The notes under the pieces: model-generated | Database searches by the model: none | The model's input: the letters and a program-made list of their open reading frames with translations, nothing else | Told to the model about the DNA's origin: nothing | Position numbers and translations under genes: made by a program | Part shown: one piece after another, positions 40,846 through 49,802 of the stretch | Position numbering within the stretch: the first letter of the stretch is position 1 | Layout of the letters: each line of letters starts with the position of its first letter | Origin: Lentzea nigeriaca | Lineage (GTDB): Bacteria > Actinomycetota > Actinomycetes > Mycobacteriales > Pseudonocardiaceae | Assembly (NCBI RefSeq): GCF_016907955.1 | Contig: NZ_JAFBCX010000019.1 | Coordinates: 62,001 to 126,000 of the forward strand | Length of the DNA stretch: 64,000 nucleotides | Direction of reading: 5' to 3'

Positions 40846-42200
40846 TCGTCCAGCTGATGTACCTCGTCGCGGCGCTGTGCTTCATCCTGGCGTTGAAAGG
40901 CTTGAGCTCGCCCAAATACGCGCGCTACGGCAACTTCATCGGCGCGTTCGGCATGCTCGTCGCCGTCGTCACCGCGTACGTGCACGGCGTCGTCCACAAC
41001 GGACTGTGGATCCTGATCGCCGTCGCATTCGGTGTGGCGGTGGGCATTCCGGCCGCGCGTTCGGTGAAGATGACCGCCATCCCGCAGATGGTGGCGCTGT
41101 TCAACGGTGTCGGTGGCGCGGCGGCGGCACTGGTGGCGTTGGCCGAGTTCTTCGCGGTGCGCGATCCGGGTTTCCTGTTCCTGCTCGCGACGGTGCTCAC
41201 GGTGCTGATCGGCTCGGTCAGCTTCTCGGGTTCGGTGGTCACGTTCCTGAAGCTGCAGGAGCTGATGACGACCCGGCCGGTGTTGCTGCCGGCGGGGCAG
41301 CAGCTCGCGATCGCGGCCGGTGTCTCGTCGGTCGCGCTGGGCGTCCTGACGATGACGACCGAGAACGGTCTGCTGCTGTGGTTGCTGGCGATCGCCGGGC
41401 TCGCGCTCGGCGTGCTGTTCGTGCTGCCCGTCGGCGGTGCGGACGTGCCGATCGCGATCTCGTTGCTGAACGCGTTCACCGGTCTCGCCGTCGCGGCGTC
41501 CGGTTACGTGCTGGCGAACACGCTGCTGATCGTCGCGGGCACGCTCGTCGGCGCGTCCGGCACCATCCTGACCCGGTTGATGGCGCAGGCGATGGGCCGC
41601 TCGCTCGCGAACATCCTGTTCGGTGCCTTCCGGGCCACCACCGTTGCAGCGCTTGGGGAGGAGCAGCGGACGGTCAAGTCGGGCACGGTCGAGGACGTCG
41701 CGATCCTGTTGGGGTACGCCAACAACGTGCTCGTCGTGCCCGGCTACGGGCTGGCGGTCGCGCAGGCCCAGCACGCGGTGCGCGAGCTCGTGGCGCAGCT
41801 GGAGAAGCGCGGTGTTTCGGTCTCCTACGGGATCCACCCCGTCGCCGGCCGCATGCCGGGGCACATGAACGTGCTGCTCGCCGAGGCGGACGTGCCGTAC
41901 GAGCAGCTCAAGGAGCTCGACGACATCAATCCCGGCATCACCTCCGTCGACGTCGCCGTCGTCGTGGGAGCGAACGACGTGGTGAACCCCGGCGCGCGCG
42001 ACGAGCCGTCCAGCCCGATCTACGGCATGCCGATCTTCGATGTCGACCGCGCGAAGTCCGTGGTGTTCATGAAGCGGTCGATGCGGCCGGGCTTCGCGGG
42101 CGTGGACAACGAGCTGCTGTACAACCCGAAGACGACGTTGCTGTTCGGCGATGCCAAGGACTCGCTCACGAAACTGCTGGCGGCGGTGAAGCAGCTGTAG
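40842..42200 (+). CDS. pntB: NAD(P) transhydrogenase subunit beta
   Basis: 452 residues from ATG 40842. The N-terminal ~260 residues hold about nine membrane helices (YARYGNFIGAFGMLVAVVTA and PQMVALFNGVGGAAAALVAL). The C-terminal NADP-binding domain has VVPGYGLAVAQAQHAVREL and YGIHPVAGRMPGHMNVLLAE, then VVVGANDVVNPGAR. Last gene of the set; its 3' end overlaps the convergent GGDEF/EAL gene by 35 bases. The upstream NOS/permease pair and this set run in one direction from 37192. Confidence 0.96.
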   Translation: MIVQLMYLVAALCFILALKGLSSPKYARYGNFIGAFGMLVAVVTAYVHGVVHNGLWILIAVAFGVAVGIPAARSVKMTAIPQMVALFNGVGGAAAALVALAEFFAVRDPGFLFLLATVLTVLIGSVSFSGSVVTFLKLQELMTTRPVLLPAGQQLAIAAGVSSVALGVLTMTTENGLLLWLLAIAGLALGVLFVLPVGGADVPIAISLLNAFTGLAVAASGYVLANTLLIVAGTLVGASGTILTRLMAQAMGRSLANILFGAFRATTVAALGEEQRTVKSGTVEDVAILLGYANNVLVVPGYGLAVAQAQHAVRELVAQLEKRGVSVSYGIHPVAGRMPGHMNVLLAEADVPYEQLKELDDINPGITSVDVAVVVGANDVVNPGARDEPSSPIYGMPIFDVDRAKSVVFMKRSMRPGFAGVDNELLYNPKTTLLFGDAKDSLTKLLAAVKQL

Positions 42201-44148
42201 TCAGGAGCTCCGTCACCTCGGCCGCGGAGAGCGCGGGCAGTAGCCCGATCACGGCGTCCGCGCCGACGGAACGCCACTGGTCGGCGTCGGCGGGCGTGTG
42301 CACCTCGTCGACACCGAACCGCACGCCGAGGCTGTGCACGGTGGTGATGAGGTCGCGCATCGCCTGGCGCAGCGGGGAGTCCGGGGTGGGCGCGGGTGCT
42401 CGGGTGATCACCGTGCGGACCGGCACGTCGGTCAGCACGGCCAGTTCGTCGTGCCCGCCGTGGAAGCCGTCCAGCGCCGTCACGATGCCGCTGTCGTGCA
42501 GCACCACCGCGTTGTCGTCGCCTGCCAGCACCGACGAGATGTCGAGCGCGATCCGCAGCCGTTCCACCGGCAGCCCCGTCTCGTCGAGCGCGCGTTTGAC
42601 GTCGGCGACCAGGTCCTCGTCGCGAGACTGCAGGGCGCCCAACGCGATGTGCAGCGTGGGCGCCCGGTCGCCGAACTCGTCCACCCATCTCGCTGCCTGA
42701 GCGCACGCCTCGCGCAGCAGCCACTTGCCGATCGGCAGCGACAGACCAGTCGAGTCGGCGAGCGCCATCGTGTCGTTGTGGCTCAGGTCGTCCCAGTGCA
42801 GGCGGGCGACGGCACCGAGCACCTCGCGGGTCTCCAGGTCGTGCACCGGCGCGTAGACGATCTCCAGCTCGCCGTGCTCCCACGCGCCCGGCATCGACGC
42901 GGCCAGCGCGTACTTGCCGCGGCGCCGGGCGTCGTCGTGCGGGTCGTGCAACGCCCACTGCCGCTTGCCGCGCGCTTTCGCCTGGCGCAGCGCGGCGTTC
43001 GCGCAGCGCATGAGCTCGGCCGCCGTGGCGAACGCGGGAGGCCGGTCCACCACGCCGATGCTCGCCGACAGTGCGATGCCGTGATCGTCCACAAAGGTCG
43101 CTTCGGCGAGGGTCGCCTGGATCTCCTCGACGGTCGTGGTGACGTGGTCGGAGATCGTCATCAGCGCGAACTCGTCGCCGCCGAGTCGCGCGACCACGGC
43201 CTTCTTCTCCTCGGCCAGCTTGCGGAGCCGGGATGCGACGATCTTGAGCAGCTTGTCGCCGGTCTCGTGGCCAAGCCCGATGTTGACGACCGAGAACGCG
43301 TCCAAACCCAAGTGGTACAACGTGATCGGGTCGTTGCCGAGCCGTCGTTCCACCTGCGTGACGAAGTGCTGGCGGTTCGAGAGGCCGGTCATCGAGTCGT
43401 GCAGCAGCTGGTGGTCCAGGTTGCGCTGCAACAGGTGCAGCTCGCTGATGTCCTCGACCATCGTCACGTGGTGCGTCGGCTCGTCGTCCGCGTCGGGCAG
43501 CAACGAGGCCGCGAGGTACACCCACACCGGTTCTTCGTCCTCGCGGATCAGCTTGCGCTGGTCGCGGAACCGCTCCACGCGCCCCTCGCGCACCTGCCGG
43601 TATGAGGCGGCGAGCGCGGCCTTGTCCTCCGGGTGAAAGTAGTCGATCAGCTGCCGGCCGATGAGCTCGGCACCCGACTCCAGCCCGACGATCTCGGCGA
43701 GCGTGTCGTTGGCCTCGACGCACCTGCCGTCGAAGTCGGTGATCGCGATGCCCAGCGCGCTGGACTCGAACACCTCCTTGAACCGCGCCTGGCTGACCTT
43801 CAGCGTGCGCTCGACCCGCTGTTTGGCCCGCACGATCGCGACCTTGATCTGCTCCTGCTGGTCGAACGCGTCCATCCGCATGTAGTGCGCGTACGCAGAG
43901 CTCAACCTGGCGAGCAGCGGTAGTTCGAAGGCAGGCGAGAGAACCTCGACCGTGACACGCAACGAGTCCGGGCCGGTTGCGTGCAGTGACACCAGCCGAT
44001 CGGCCACGGATTCAGGTGACTCGGGCAACTCCACCAGCGAATCGAGCAGAGCCTGCTCGATTTCGGCATGTGACAGCGGGATGTACGCGGTCGACGTCAG
44101 CGCGTGCATCCAGCGGGCGGCGAGTTCCCGAAGTTCCATTCTGTGCAC
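42166..44148 (-). CDS. PAS-GGDEF-EAL protein with altered catalytic cores
   Basis: 660 residues from GTG 44148 (ATG 44139 also possible). A helical N-terminus (1-120) is followed by a PAS domain (about 125-240: FKEVFESSALGIAITDFDG). The GGDEF domain keeps ARLGGDEFALM, but the upstream metal-binding block reads LGLDAFSVVNIGLGHETGD where DxDxFKxIND is expected, so the first Asp is Gly. The EAL domain begins ELEIVYAPVHDLET but has GAVARLHW instead of an EALxRW motif, so the catalytic Glu is gone. It probably binds c-di-GMP or partners rather than making or cleaving it. Convergent with pntB. Confidence 0.9.
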   Translation of the reverse strand: MHRMELRELAARWMHALTSTAYIPLSHAEIEQALLDSLVELPESPESVADRLVSLHATGPDSLRVTVEVLSPAFELPLLARLSSAYAHYMRMDAFDQQEQIKVAIVRAKQRVERTLKVSQARFKEVFESSALGIAITDFDGRCVEANDTLAEIVGLESGAELIGRQLIDYFHPEDKAALAASYRQVREGRVERFRDQRKLIREDEEPVWVYLAASLLPDADDEPTHHVTMVEDISELHLLQRNLDHQLLHDSMTGLSNRQHFVTQVERRLGNDPITLYHLGLDAFSVVNIGLGHETGDKLLKIVASRLRKLAEEKKAVVARLGGDEFALMTISDHVTTTVEEIQATLAEATFVDDHGIALSASIGVVDRPPAFATAAELMRCANAALRQAKARGKRQWALHDPHDDARRRGKYALAASMPGAWEHGELEIVYAPVHDLETREVLGAVARLHWDDLSHNDTMALADSTGLSLPIGKWLLREACAQAARWVDEFGDRAPTLHIALGALQSRDEDLVADVKRALDETGLPVERLRIALDISSVLAGDDNAVVLHDSGIVTALDGFHGGHDELAVLTDVPVRTVITRAPAPTPDSPLRQAMRDLITTVHSLGVRFGVDEVHTPADADQWRSVGADAVIGLLPALSAAEVTELLTTAASPPPAVS

Positions 44149-44191
44149 AGAGCGTACGGACTCACCGGCCCCCGGCCAACATCGAGAGACG

Positions 44192-44995
44192 CTAGACCTT
44201 GCGCCCGACAGCAGCGTAGATGCCCGCCTTGTCCGGATCGTCGACGTTCTGGCCCTCCGGCCGCCACAGGGGCAACGGCACGATGCCCGGCTCGACCACG
44301 TCGAACCCGTCGAAGAGACCCGCGATCTCGGATTTCGTGCGTGGGAACATCGGGTTCTGGCTCTTCTTCATCACCTCGACGATCCCGGCCATCTCCTCCG
44401 GCTGCAGGTCCTGGGTGAACTGCGAGAACGCCAGGTAGCTGCCGTCGGGCACGGCGTCGCGGTAGGCCGCCAGGACCGCGTGCGGGTCGGCCTCCGGCGG
44501 CACGAAGTGGAAGACGCCGACGGTCAGCACGCCGACCGGTTGTGCGAAGTCGATGAGACCGCTCTCCTCGGCCGCCTTCAGGACGGCCTGCGGCTTGGTC
44601 ATGTCCTCCTGGATGATCGTCGCGCGCGGATCCTCCTCCAGGATGAGCTGGCTGTGCGCGACCGCGACCTCCTCGAAGTCCACGTACACGACGTGAGCCT
44701 CAGGGTCGGCCTTCTGTGCGATCTCGTGCACGTTGCCGACCGTCGGGATGCCGGAGCCGAGGTCGAGGAACTGGCGAATGCCCTGGTCCATCATGAACAG
44801 CACGGCCCGGCGCAGGAACGCCCTGTTCAACCGCGCGATCGTGCGCGCGTTCGGCTGAGCCTGCAGGAACTTCTCCGCGAGCGCCCTGTCCGCCGCGAAG
44901 TTGTGCCCGCCGCCGAGCAGGTAGTCGTAAAGGCGAGCGGCGCTCGGCTTGCCCGTGTCAAGGCCTTCAGGAACCCAGCTCACCCGTTCAGACAT
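44192..44995 (-). CDS. SAM-dependent methyltransferase (Methyltransf_19, DUF574-type)
   Basis: 267 residues from ATG 44995. The family start GKPSAARLYDYLLGGGHNFA is characteristic, followed by SAM motif I QFLDLGSGIPTVGNVHEIAQ and the acidic strand VVYVDFEEVAV, then AVLKAAEESGLIDFAQPVGV. This is an actinobacteria-specific, highly multiplied family of unknown substrate. The gene stands alone between the GGDEF/EAL and MFS genes, all on the minus strand. No regulatory site was seen. Confidence 0.93.
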   Translation of the reverse strand: MSERVSWVPEGLDTGKPSAARLYDYLLGGGHNFAADRALAEKFLQAQPNARTIARLNRAFLRRAVLFMMDQGIRQFLDLGSGIPTVGNVHEIAQKADPEAHVVYVDFEEVAVAHSQLILEEDPRATIIQEDMTKPQAVLKAAEESGLIDFAQPVGVLTVGVFHFVPPEADPHAVLAAYRDAVPDGSYLAFSQFTQDLQPEEMAGIVEVMKKSQNPMFPRTKSEIAGLFDGFDVVEPGIVPLPLWRPEGQNVDDPDKAGIYAAVGRKV

Positions 44996-45070
44996 GTCCA
45001 CAGGCTACTGAGGTGCCACACGTGTGTGGCAGGGGTGGAGCCCTTTTTGGCCTACCCGAACCCGCTGCGG

Positions 45071-46105
45071 TCATTGGAAAGCGTGAATCAGCGCGGTGGC
45101 GACCGCGACGCCCAGCGCCGTACCCAGGCCTCGTGCGACGTTGACCAGTCCGCTGCCGACACCCGCCGACGCCTCCGGCAACGCGCTCATCACGCGTTTC
45201 GTGCAGGCGGGCGCGACGACACCGAGCCCGATGCCCGCCGTGACGAGCTGAACCACCTGCGGCACAGGCATGATCACCGCGATCGCGGTGATCAGCACGC
45301 CGGTCCTGATGCCCGGCTTGGAGAGCAACGTCGCGGCGACGGCGAACCCCAGTGGCAGGGCGGCCGTCGTGAACCCTATATGTGCCAACGGTTGCTTCAT
45401 GGTGAACGGAAGCAACGTCATCGGCGCGAACAACGCGGCGTAGGCGAGCAGTACACCGGTGAGTCCCGGCAGGACCTTCCAGGTCGGCTTCGCCTTCTCC
45501 GGCTTGGTCTTCGTGCGGGGCAGCAGGTAGTGGCCCGCGATCATGGCGATCAGCCCGATGGGAACGTTGATCGCGAACACGGCCTGCCAGCCGTGGTGCT
45601 CGGTGAGGTACCCGCCGAGGAGTGGCCCGGCCGCGAGCCCCGCGGCCTGCGCCGCCGCCTGGATGCCCAGCGCCTTGCGCCGTTGCTCGGGCGCGACCGC
45701 GGTGATGACCAGTGCGACGCTGTTGGCCTGCAACATCGCCGCGCCCACCGCCTGGGCGACGCGGGCCGCGATCAGCGCGTCGAAACCGGGCGCGTACACA
45801 CATGCGATCGACGCGCCGGTGAAGACCGCGAACCCGTAGATGTAGACGATCTTGCGGCCCAGCCGGTCCGCGATCCTGCCCATTGGGACGAGCAGGGCCA
45901 CGAGCGTGATCAGGTAGCTGAGCGAGATCCACTCGGGATTCGCGTGGAAGTGGTCGCTCATCGCGGGGAACGCCAGCGTGACGATCGAGGCGTCCAACTG
46001 CCCCATGAACGCCCCGAAGCACACCGTCGCGATGACCAACCACGGCGCGTACGACCGACGCGCGATCCACGTCGGCCGAGGTGACTCCGTGACGAACCAG
46101 TTCAT
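45071..46105 (-). CDS. MFS drug-efflux-like transporter
   Basis: 344 residues from ATG 46105. The N-terminal half has the DHA2-like antiporter pattern VCFGAFMGQLDASIVTLAFP, then PMGRIADRLGRKIVYIYGF (motif A, GRxxDRxGRK) and GAAMLQANSVALVITAVAP. About ten to twelve membrane segments, but the protein is shorter than the usual 400-500, mainly by loss in the middle. It is divergent from a MarR gene across 57 bases with an AGAT-TAT-ATCT palindrome (46113-46123), so it is probably MarR-controlled. Substrate unknown. Confidence 0.88.
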   Translation of the reverse strand: MNWFVTESPRPTWIARRSYAPWLVIATVCFGAFMGQLDASIVTLAFPAMSDHFHANPEWISLSYLITLVALLVPMGRIADRLGRKIVYIYGFAVFTGASIACVYAPGFDALIAARVAQAVGAAMLQANSVALVITAVAPEQRRKALGIQAAAQAAGLAAGPLLGGYLTEHHGWQAVFAINVPIGLIAMIAGHYLLPRTKTKPEKAKPTWKVLPGLTGVLLAYAALFAPMTLLPFTMKQPLAHIGFTTAALPLGFAVAATLLSKPGIRTGVLITAIAVIMPVPQVVQLVTAGIGLGVVAPACTKRVMSALPEASAGVGSGLVNVARGLGTALGVAVATALIHAFQ

Positions 46106-46162
46106 CGTACCCAGATTATATCTGATACCGAGCTATTGCCGGAAGTTCAGTAGGATTTCTGC

Positions 46163-46603
46163 ATGTCAGACGAAGCCCGCACGCTCACCGACGTCGTCAC
46201 TCGCCTGCGCCGGGCGTTGCGGACGAGCATCCGGGCGGACTGGCCGTGGGAATCCCTGCCGATGGCGCAGGTAGAGCTGCTGCAGACCCTCGCGGAACGC
46301 CCGCCGATGAAGGTCGGCGACCTCGCCGCGGCCCTGCGCCTGGCCCCCAACACCGTCTCCGGCCTGGTGTCCCAGTTGATCGACTCGGGCCTCGTCGTCC
46401 GCGGCGGAGACCCCAAGGACCGACGGGTAGCGCGACTATCCGTCTCACCACGTGGACACGAACAGCTGCTCGTGTGGCAGCGCGAACACGAGAAGAGAAT
46501 CGGATCGGCCCTGTCGAAGCTCGAGCCCTCGGAGCGCGAGGACGTGGTGCGCGCCCTGAAGGCCCTGGATCACCTGGTTGAGCACCTTGCCGAACCCACC
46601 TGA
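46163..46603 (+). CDS. MarR-family regulator
   Basis: 146 residues from ATG 46163. The winged helix reads MKVGDLAAALRLAPNTVSGL with the wing GLVVRGGDPKDRRVARLSVS, the MarR DxRxxR pattern. Helical dimerisation segments flank it. It is divergent from the MFS transporter, which it likely represses through the short palindrome AGATTATATCT (46113-46123). The crcB gene starts inside its 3' end. Confidence 0.93.
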   Translation: MSDEARTLTDVVTRLRRALRTSIRADWPWESLPMAQVELLQTLAERPPMKVGDLAAALRLAPNTVSGLVSQLIDSGLVVRGGDPKDRRVARLSVSPRGHEQLLVWQREHEKRIGSALSKLEPSEREDVVRALKALDHLVEHLAEPT

Positions 46604-46940
46604 CCAAGTCCGCGCCCCCACCCAGCGCACCGAGCTGCACCTGCCGTTCGTGGCACTGGTGTCGCTGGGCGGCGGGCTCGGCGGCATCGCGCGCTACGGG
46701 CTGTCCTTGTTCGTGCCGGGCCCGTGGGGGTTGTTCGTCATCAACGTGCTGGGGTCGTTCCTCATCGGCGTGTTGATGGGGCTGGTGCCGCGGCCGTTGG
46801 TGCGGGCGTTCTTCGGCGTTGGGCTGCTGGGCGGGTTCACGACGTTCTCGTCGTACGCGGCGTCGTGGTCGTGGGCGCTGCTGGTCACGCCGATTTGTGC
46901 GGTGGTGGCGGCGTTCCTCGGCTTGCGGGTGACGCGATGA
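46578..46940 (+). CDS. crcB: CrcB/Fluc fluoride channel, subunit 1
   Basis: 120 residues from TTG 46578, overlapping the MarR 3' end by 26 bases; no better start precedes the first membrane helix. Four membrane helices with the Fluc signatures GGGLGGIARYGLSLF, FVINVLGSFLIGVLMG and GGFTTFSSYAAS (pore Phe and the TTFS polar track). It expels fluoride as a dimer. Actinobacteria often encode two different subunits in tandem that form a heterodimer, as here with the next gene. No fluoride riboswitch was seen upstream, since that region is coding. Confidence 0.92.
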   Translation: MSTLPNPPDQVRAPTQRTELHLPFVALVSLGGGLGGIARYGLSLFVPGPWGLFVINVLGSFLIGVLMGLVPRPLVRAFFGVGLLGGFTTFSSYAASWSWALLVTPICAVVAAFLGLRVTR

Positions 46941-47275
46941 CCGTGCTGGCTGTGTTCCTCGGTGCCGCTCTCGGGGCGCCTTGCCGGTACCTGTTGGACC
47001 GGTTCGTGCAGGCGCGGCACTCGTCCGATTTCCCTTGGGGCACTCTGACGGTGAACGTCGTCGGGTGCTTCCTCATCGGGTTTCTCGTTGGGACGTCGTG
47101 GATGCCGCTGCTCGGGGTCGGGTTCTGCGGTGGGCTCACGACCTACTCGACGTTCAGCTACGAGACGGTGAAGCTGCTGGAGAGCGAGAAGTACCGCCTG
47201 GCACTGCTGAACGTCGTCGTCAGTGTGGCGGTAGGTGTCCTTGCCGCGGCGGTGGGTCTGTCGCTAGGACGCTGA
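46937..47275 (+). CDS. crcB: CrcB/Fluc fluoride channel, subunit 2
   Basis: 112 residues from ATG 46937, overlapping the first subunit's stop (ATGA). Four membrane helices with GAALGAPCRYLLDRFV, TLTVNVVGCFLIGFLVG and CGGLTTYSTFSYE. Probably forms an antiparallel heterodimer with subunit 1. Its 3' end overlaps the convergent NACHT gene by 56 bases. Confidence 0.92.
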   Translation: MTVLAVFLGAALGAPCRYLLDRFVQARHSSDFPWGTLTVNVVGCFLIGFLVGTSWMPLLGVGFCGGLTTYSTFSYETVKLLESEKYRLALLNVVVSVAVGVLAAAVGLSLGR

Positions 47276-49793
47276 TCTCGCCCTCTATCCACCGGAGCAG
47301 GAACTCGCGTACTTGAACCGGGACGTTCCTCTGTCCGAGCCACGCTGCCGGCAGGTTCCGGCTCAAACCCGTGTTCTCCAGGATGGGTAGTGCCACCAGC
47401 ATCTGGGCTGCGTCGGCGGGCATCCCCCCGTCGTAGAGCCAGTCGGGGAGGCGCTCGATGATGTCGCTGCGAGCGACCCACGGCAGCGGTGCCGTGGTCA
47501 TCGCGACCGCGACCCGGTCCGGCTGAACAACCACGGTGGGGCCTGCCAGCAACATGGTTCCGGCCCCGTCGATCGACGAGTTGCCGTAGCGGTACTTCAA
47601 GAAGAGAGCGCGTGGTCCGGAGCCGAGGACAAGCTCCGGGAGAACGCCGCGTTCACGCAGGACGATGAGGTCTGGTGCCGCCCACGGCGAACCCTTCCAC
47701 AGTGCTGTGAGCCGTTCGTGGTGCCGGATGATCAGCTCGTGGATGCCCGGCACCGAACTCTGGACGACGTGGAGCAGAAGGGCGGCACGCAGGTCGTCCC
47801 GTTCCAGATGCTCGCCGAGACGATCGATGATGATCTGGTCGATGACGGCCCGGTGCATCCCTGGTGGGTTTCTCATGCACTCGTGCAACGGGAGGTCGAC
47901 GTCGTGGATGTAGTCGTAGCCTTCGAACCGGTCCTCCAGGGGGCACAGGACCGACCTGTCCACCGCGGCGTTGACGATAGTCCGGATCGTGCGCATGGAC
48001 GGGTACACATGCTGCAGCGCTCGTGCGGCGAATGCCGGCCCGTCGTTGTCGACCGCCTCAGCCAGCAGTTCGTCCACCCCGCCCTCGACGTTGCGGTCGT
48101 AAAGCTGGAGGGCGATCTGAGCGACGACGTCCCACTGGCGAGTGTTCAGCCCTAGCACCACCCACAGGTCTGCGGCGGTGCGGTGGGTGCGGACGAGGTG
48201 CTCGGCGGCGAAGTACTCCATGAAGGTGCGGTGGGTGAAGCCGAACTGCGGCTCGGATGCCGTCGCGCCGACATCGGTCAGGATCCACGCGCGCCCGGTG
48301 CAGAACGCGAGGAACTCCTGTGCCATCGCCAGCGACTCGTCGTGGTCGTCGAGCTTCGCGTCCAGGTAGTCCGTGAGGATGTTGATGATCCTGGTGCGCG
48401 TCAGAGCCTTCCCGGACTCCTTGGCGTTGAGCATCTTCCACGCGAGGTGCTGCACGGCGCCCCGCAACCGGCCGTGGAACCTCAGCGGTAGAGGGATACC
48501 GCGCCTGGAGTCCCATTGCTCGAACAGCATCAACGCACACCGCTCGTACACCTGGGCGAGGTTGCGCGGCAGGTACCGGTCGCTCGAGTACATGGCGCAC
48601 AACAGCGTGAGCAGCAACGGGTTGCTGCGCAGCTCGGGAATCTGCTCGCTGTCCTCCATGAACGAGCTCGCCAGCCGTTCGCGTTCGTCCGGCGAGGTGG
48701 CTTCGTCCAGCTTGAACCATCGAGTCACGTAGTCGGAAACCTGCTGGTCGTCGAACTCCGGGATGTGGCTCGTGGTGAAGAGGTCGGTGGTCAGCGGCGC
48801 GTCCTCGTAGCCGATCTTCCGGGCGGTCACGAGGATCGGCACCAGCGGGTACAGGTGAGCGAACCCCTCGACCAACGACACGACCCGCCTGCGCAACTCG
48901 GTCTGCACCAGCTCGTCCAAGCCGTCGAGGATGACCACGGCTCGCCCGGCGCGCAGCAGGTACTCGACGCCGTCGCGCGGAGGCTTCACGTTGTACGGAG
49001 CCTGGCACAGCTTTTCCAGGTAGTGCAGGAGATCGCGTCCGCCCTCGTCGAACGAAGTGGTGAACTCCCGCAGCACCAGGAGGAACGGCACACGGCCCGA
49101 ACCATTGGCTGCGGTGTCGTGCGCGAACTTCGCCGCCAGCGTCGACTTGCCCGCGCCGGGGTCGCCGAGCACCACGACACGTTCCCCTGGCACGCCGAGC
49201 GTGACGTCAGGGGAGGTCAGCGTGGGTTTGACGTAGAGCTGGTCGTACCGGACGGACCTGCTGACACCGACGTGCGGCAGGCGGATTCTGTTGTGCAGCG
49301 CCACGACCTGGTCGCGCAGGCGTGCGGCGAAGGCGTGGATGCGGGTGGTGGACTTGAGCCGCACGAGCATGGCGCTGTTGCTGACGGCTGCGGCGTACAG
49401 GTCGCTGCTGTCGATCTTGGCGGTGCGCACGCCGAAGCGCTGGATCAGTTCTCGGCTGGCGGCCACCATCACGTCGTACACCACCTCGGTGGCGCGTCCC
49501 AGGAGGCCGGGAGACAGCCCGGCGAGCCGAAGTCCGTGATTGAGCTGGTCTTTCGCGGCCTTGCCGCCGGTGCGGGCGATGCGGTGCTGTGCGACCACGA
49601 TGGCGAAGTCGGGAGAGGCGAGATACGCCTCCAACGCCTCCGCGTCGGCGCGACCGCAGTAGTTCAGGAGTGCTTCGCTCGCGGCGGTCTCCGCGGCCGC
49701 CTGCCTGAACTCCACCTTGTCGGCCGACCAGGGCGCCAGTTGATCGTTCACCTCGGCGACGACCCGGATGACCGCCGACTCGATGCTGTGCAA
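47220..49793 (-). CDS. NACHT-domain NTPase B
   Basis: 857 residues from TTG 49793 with GGAG 6 bases upstream. A ~170-residue helical N-terminus ends in the linker RLPHVGVSRSVRYDQLYV. The NACHT ATPase has Walker A GDPGAGKS (210-217), Walker B VVILDGLDEL (286-295) and ILVTARKIGY. The post-NACHT helical domain includes NPLLLTLLCAMYSS and FGFTHRTFMEYFAAEHLV, the region conserved in NACHT/NLR proteins. The C-terminal ~250 residues have no recognised family. Bacterial NACHT proteins (bNACHT) can defend against phage. It starts 9 bases after NACHT A and is clearly its paralogue. Confidence 0.9.
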   Translation of the reverse strand: MHSIESAVIRVVAEVNDQLAPWSADKVEFRQAAAETAASEALLNYCGRADAEALEAYLASPDFAIVVAQHRIARTGGKAAKDQLNHGLRLAGLSPGLLGRATEVVYDVMVAASRELIQRFGVRTAKIDSSDLYAAAVSNSAMLVRLKSTTRIHAFAARLRDQVVALHNRIRLPHVGVSRSVRYDQLYVKPTLTSPDVTLGVPGERVVVLGDPGAGKSTLAAKFAHDTAANGSGRVPFLLVLREFTTSFDEGGRDLLHYLEKLCQAPYNVKPPRDGVEYLLRAGRAVVILDGLDELVQTELRRRVVSLVEGFAHLYPLVPILVTARKIGYEDAPLTTDLFTTSHIPEFDDQQVSDYVTRWFKLDEATSPDERERLASSFMEDSEQIPELRSNPLLLTLLCAMYSSDRYLPRNLAQVYERCALMLFEQWDSRRGIPLPLRFHGRLRGAVQHLAWKMLNAKESGKALTRTRIINILTDYLDAKLDDHDESLAMAQEFLAFCTGRAWILTDVGATASEPQFGFTHRTFMEYFAAEHLVRTHRTAADLWVVLGLNTRQWDVVAQIALQLYDRNVEGGVDELLAEAVDNDGPAFAARALQHVYPSMRTIRTIVNAAVDRSVLCPLEDRFEGYDYIHDVDLPLHECMRNPPGMHRAVIDQIIIDRLGEHLERDDLRAALLLHVVQSSVPGIHELIIRHHERLTALWKGSPWAAPDLIVLRERGVLPELVLGSGPRALFLKYRYGNSSIDGAGTMLLAGPTVVVQPDRVAVAMTTAPLPWVARSDIIERLPDWLYDGGMPADAAQMLVALPILENTGLSRNLPAAWLGQRNVPVQVREFLLRWIEGEISVLATDPPPRQGHLPPH

Positions 49794-49802
49794 CGAGAGC
49801 TC

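Noticed and set aside
46604-46660. Possible fluoride riboswitch before crcB
   Set aside because: The upstream region is the MarR coding sequence and no crcB-motif pseudoknot was seen.
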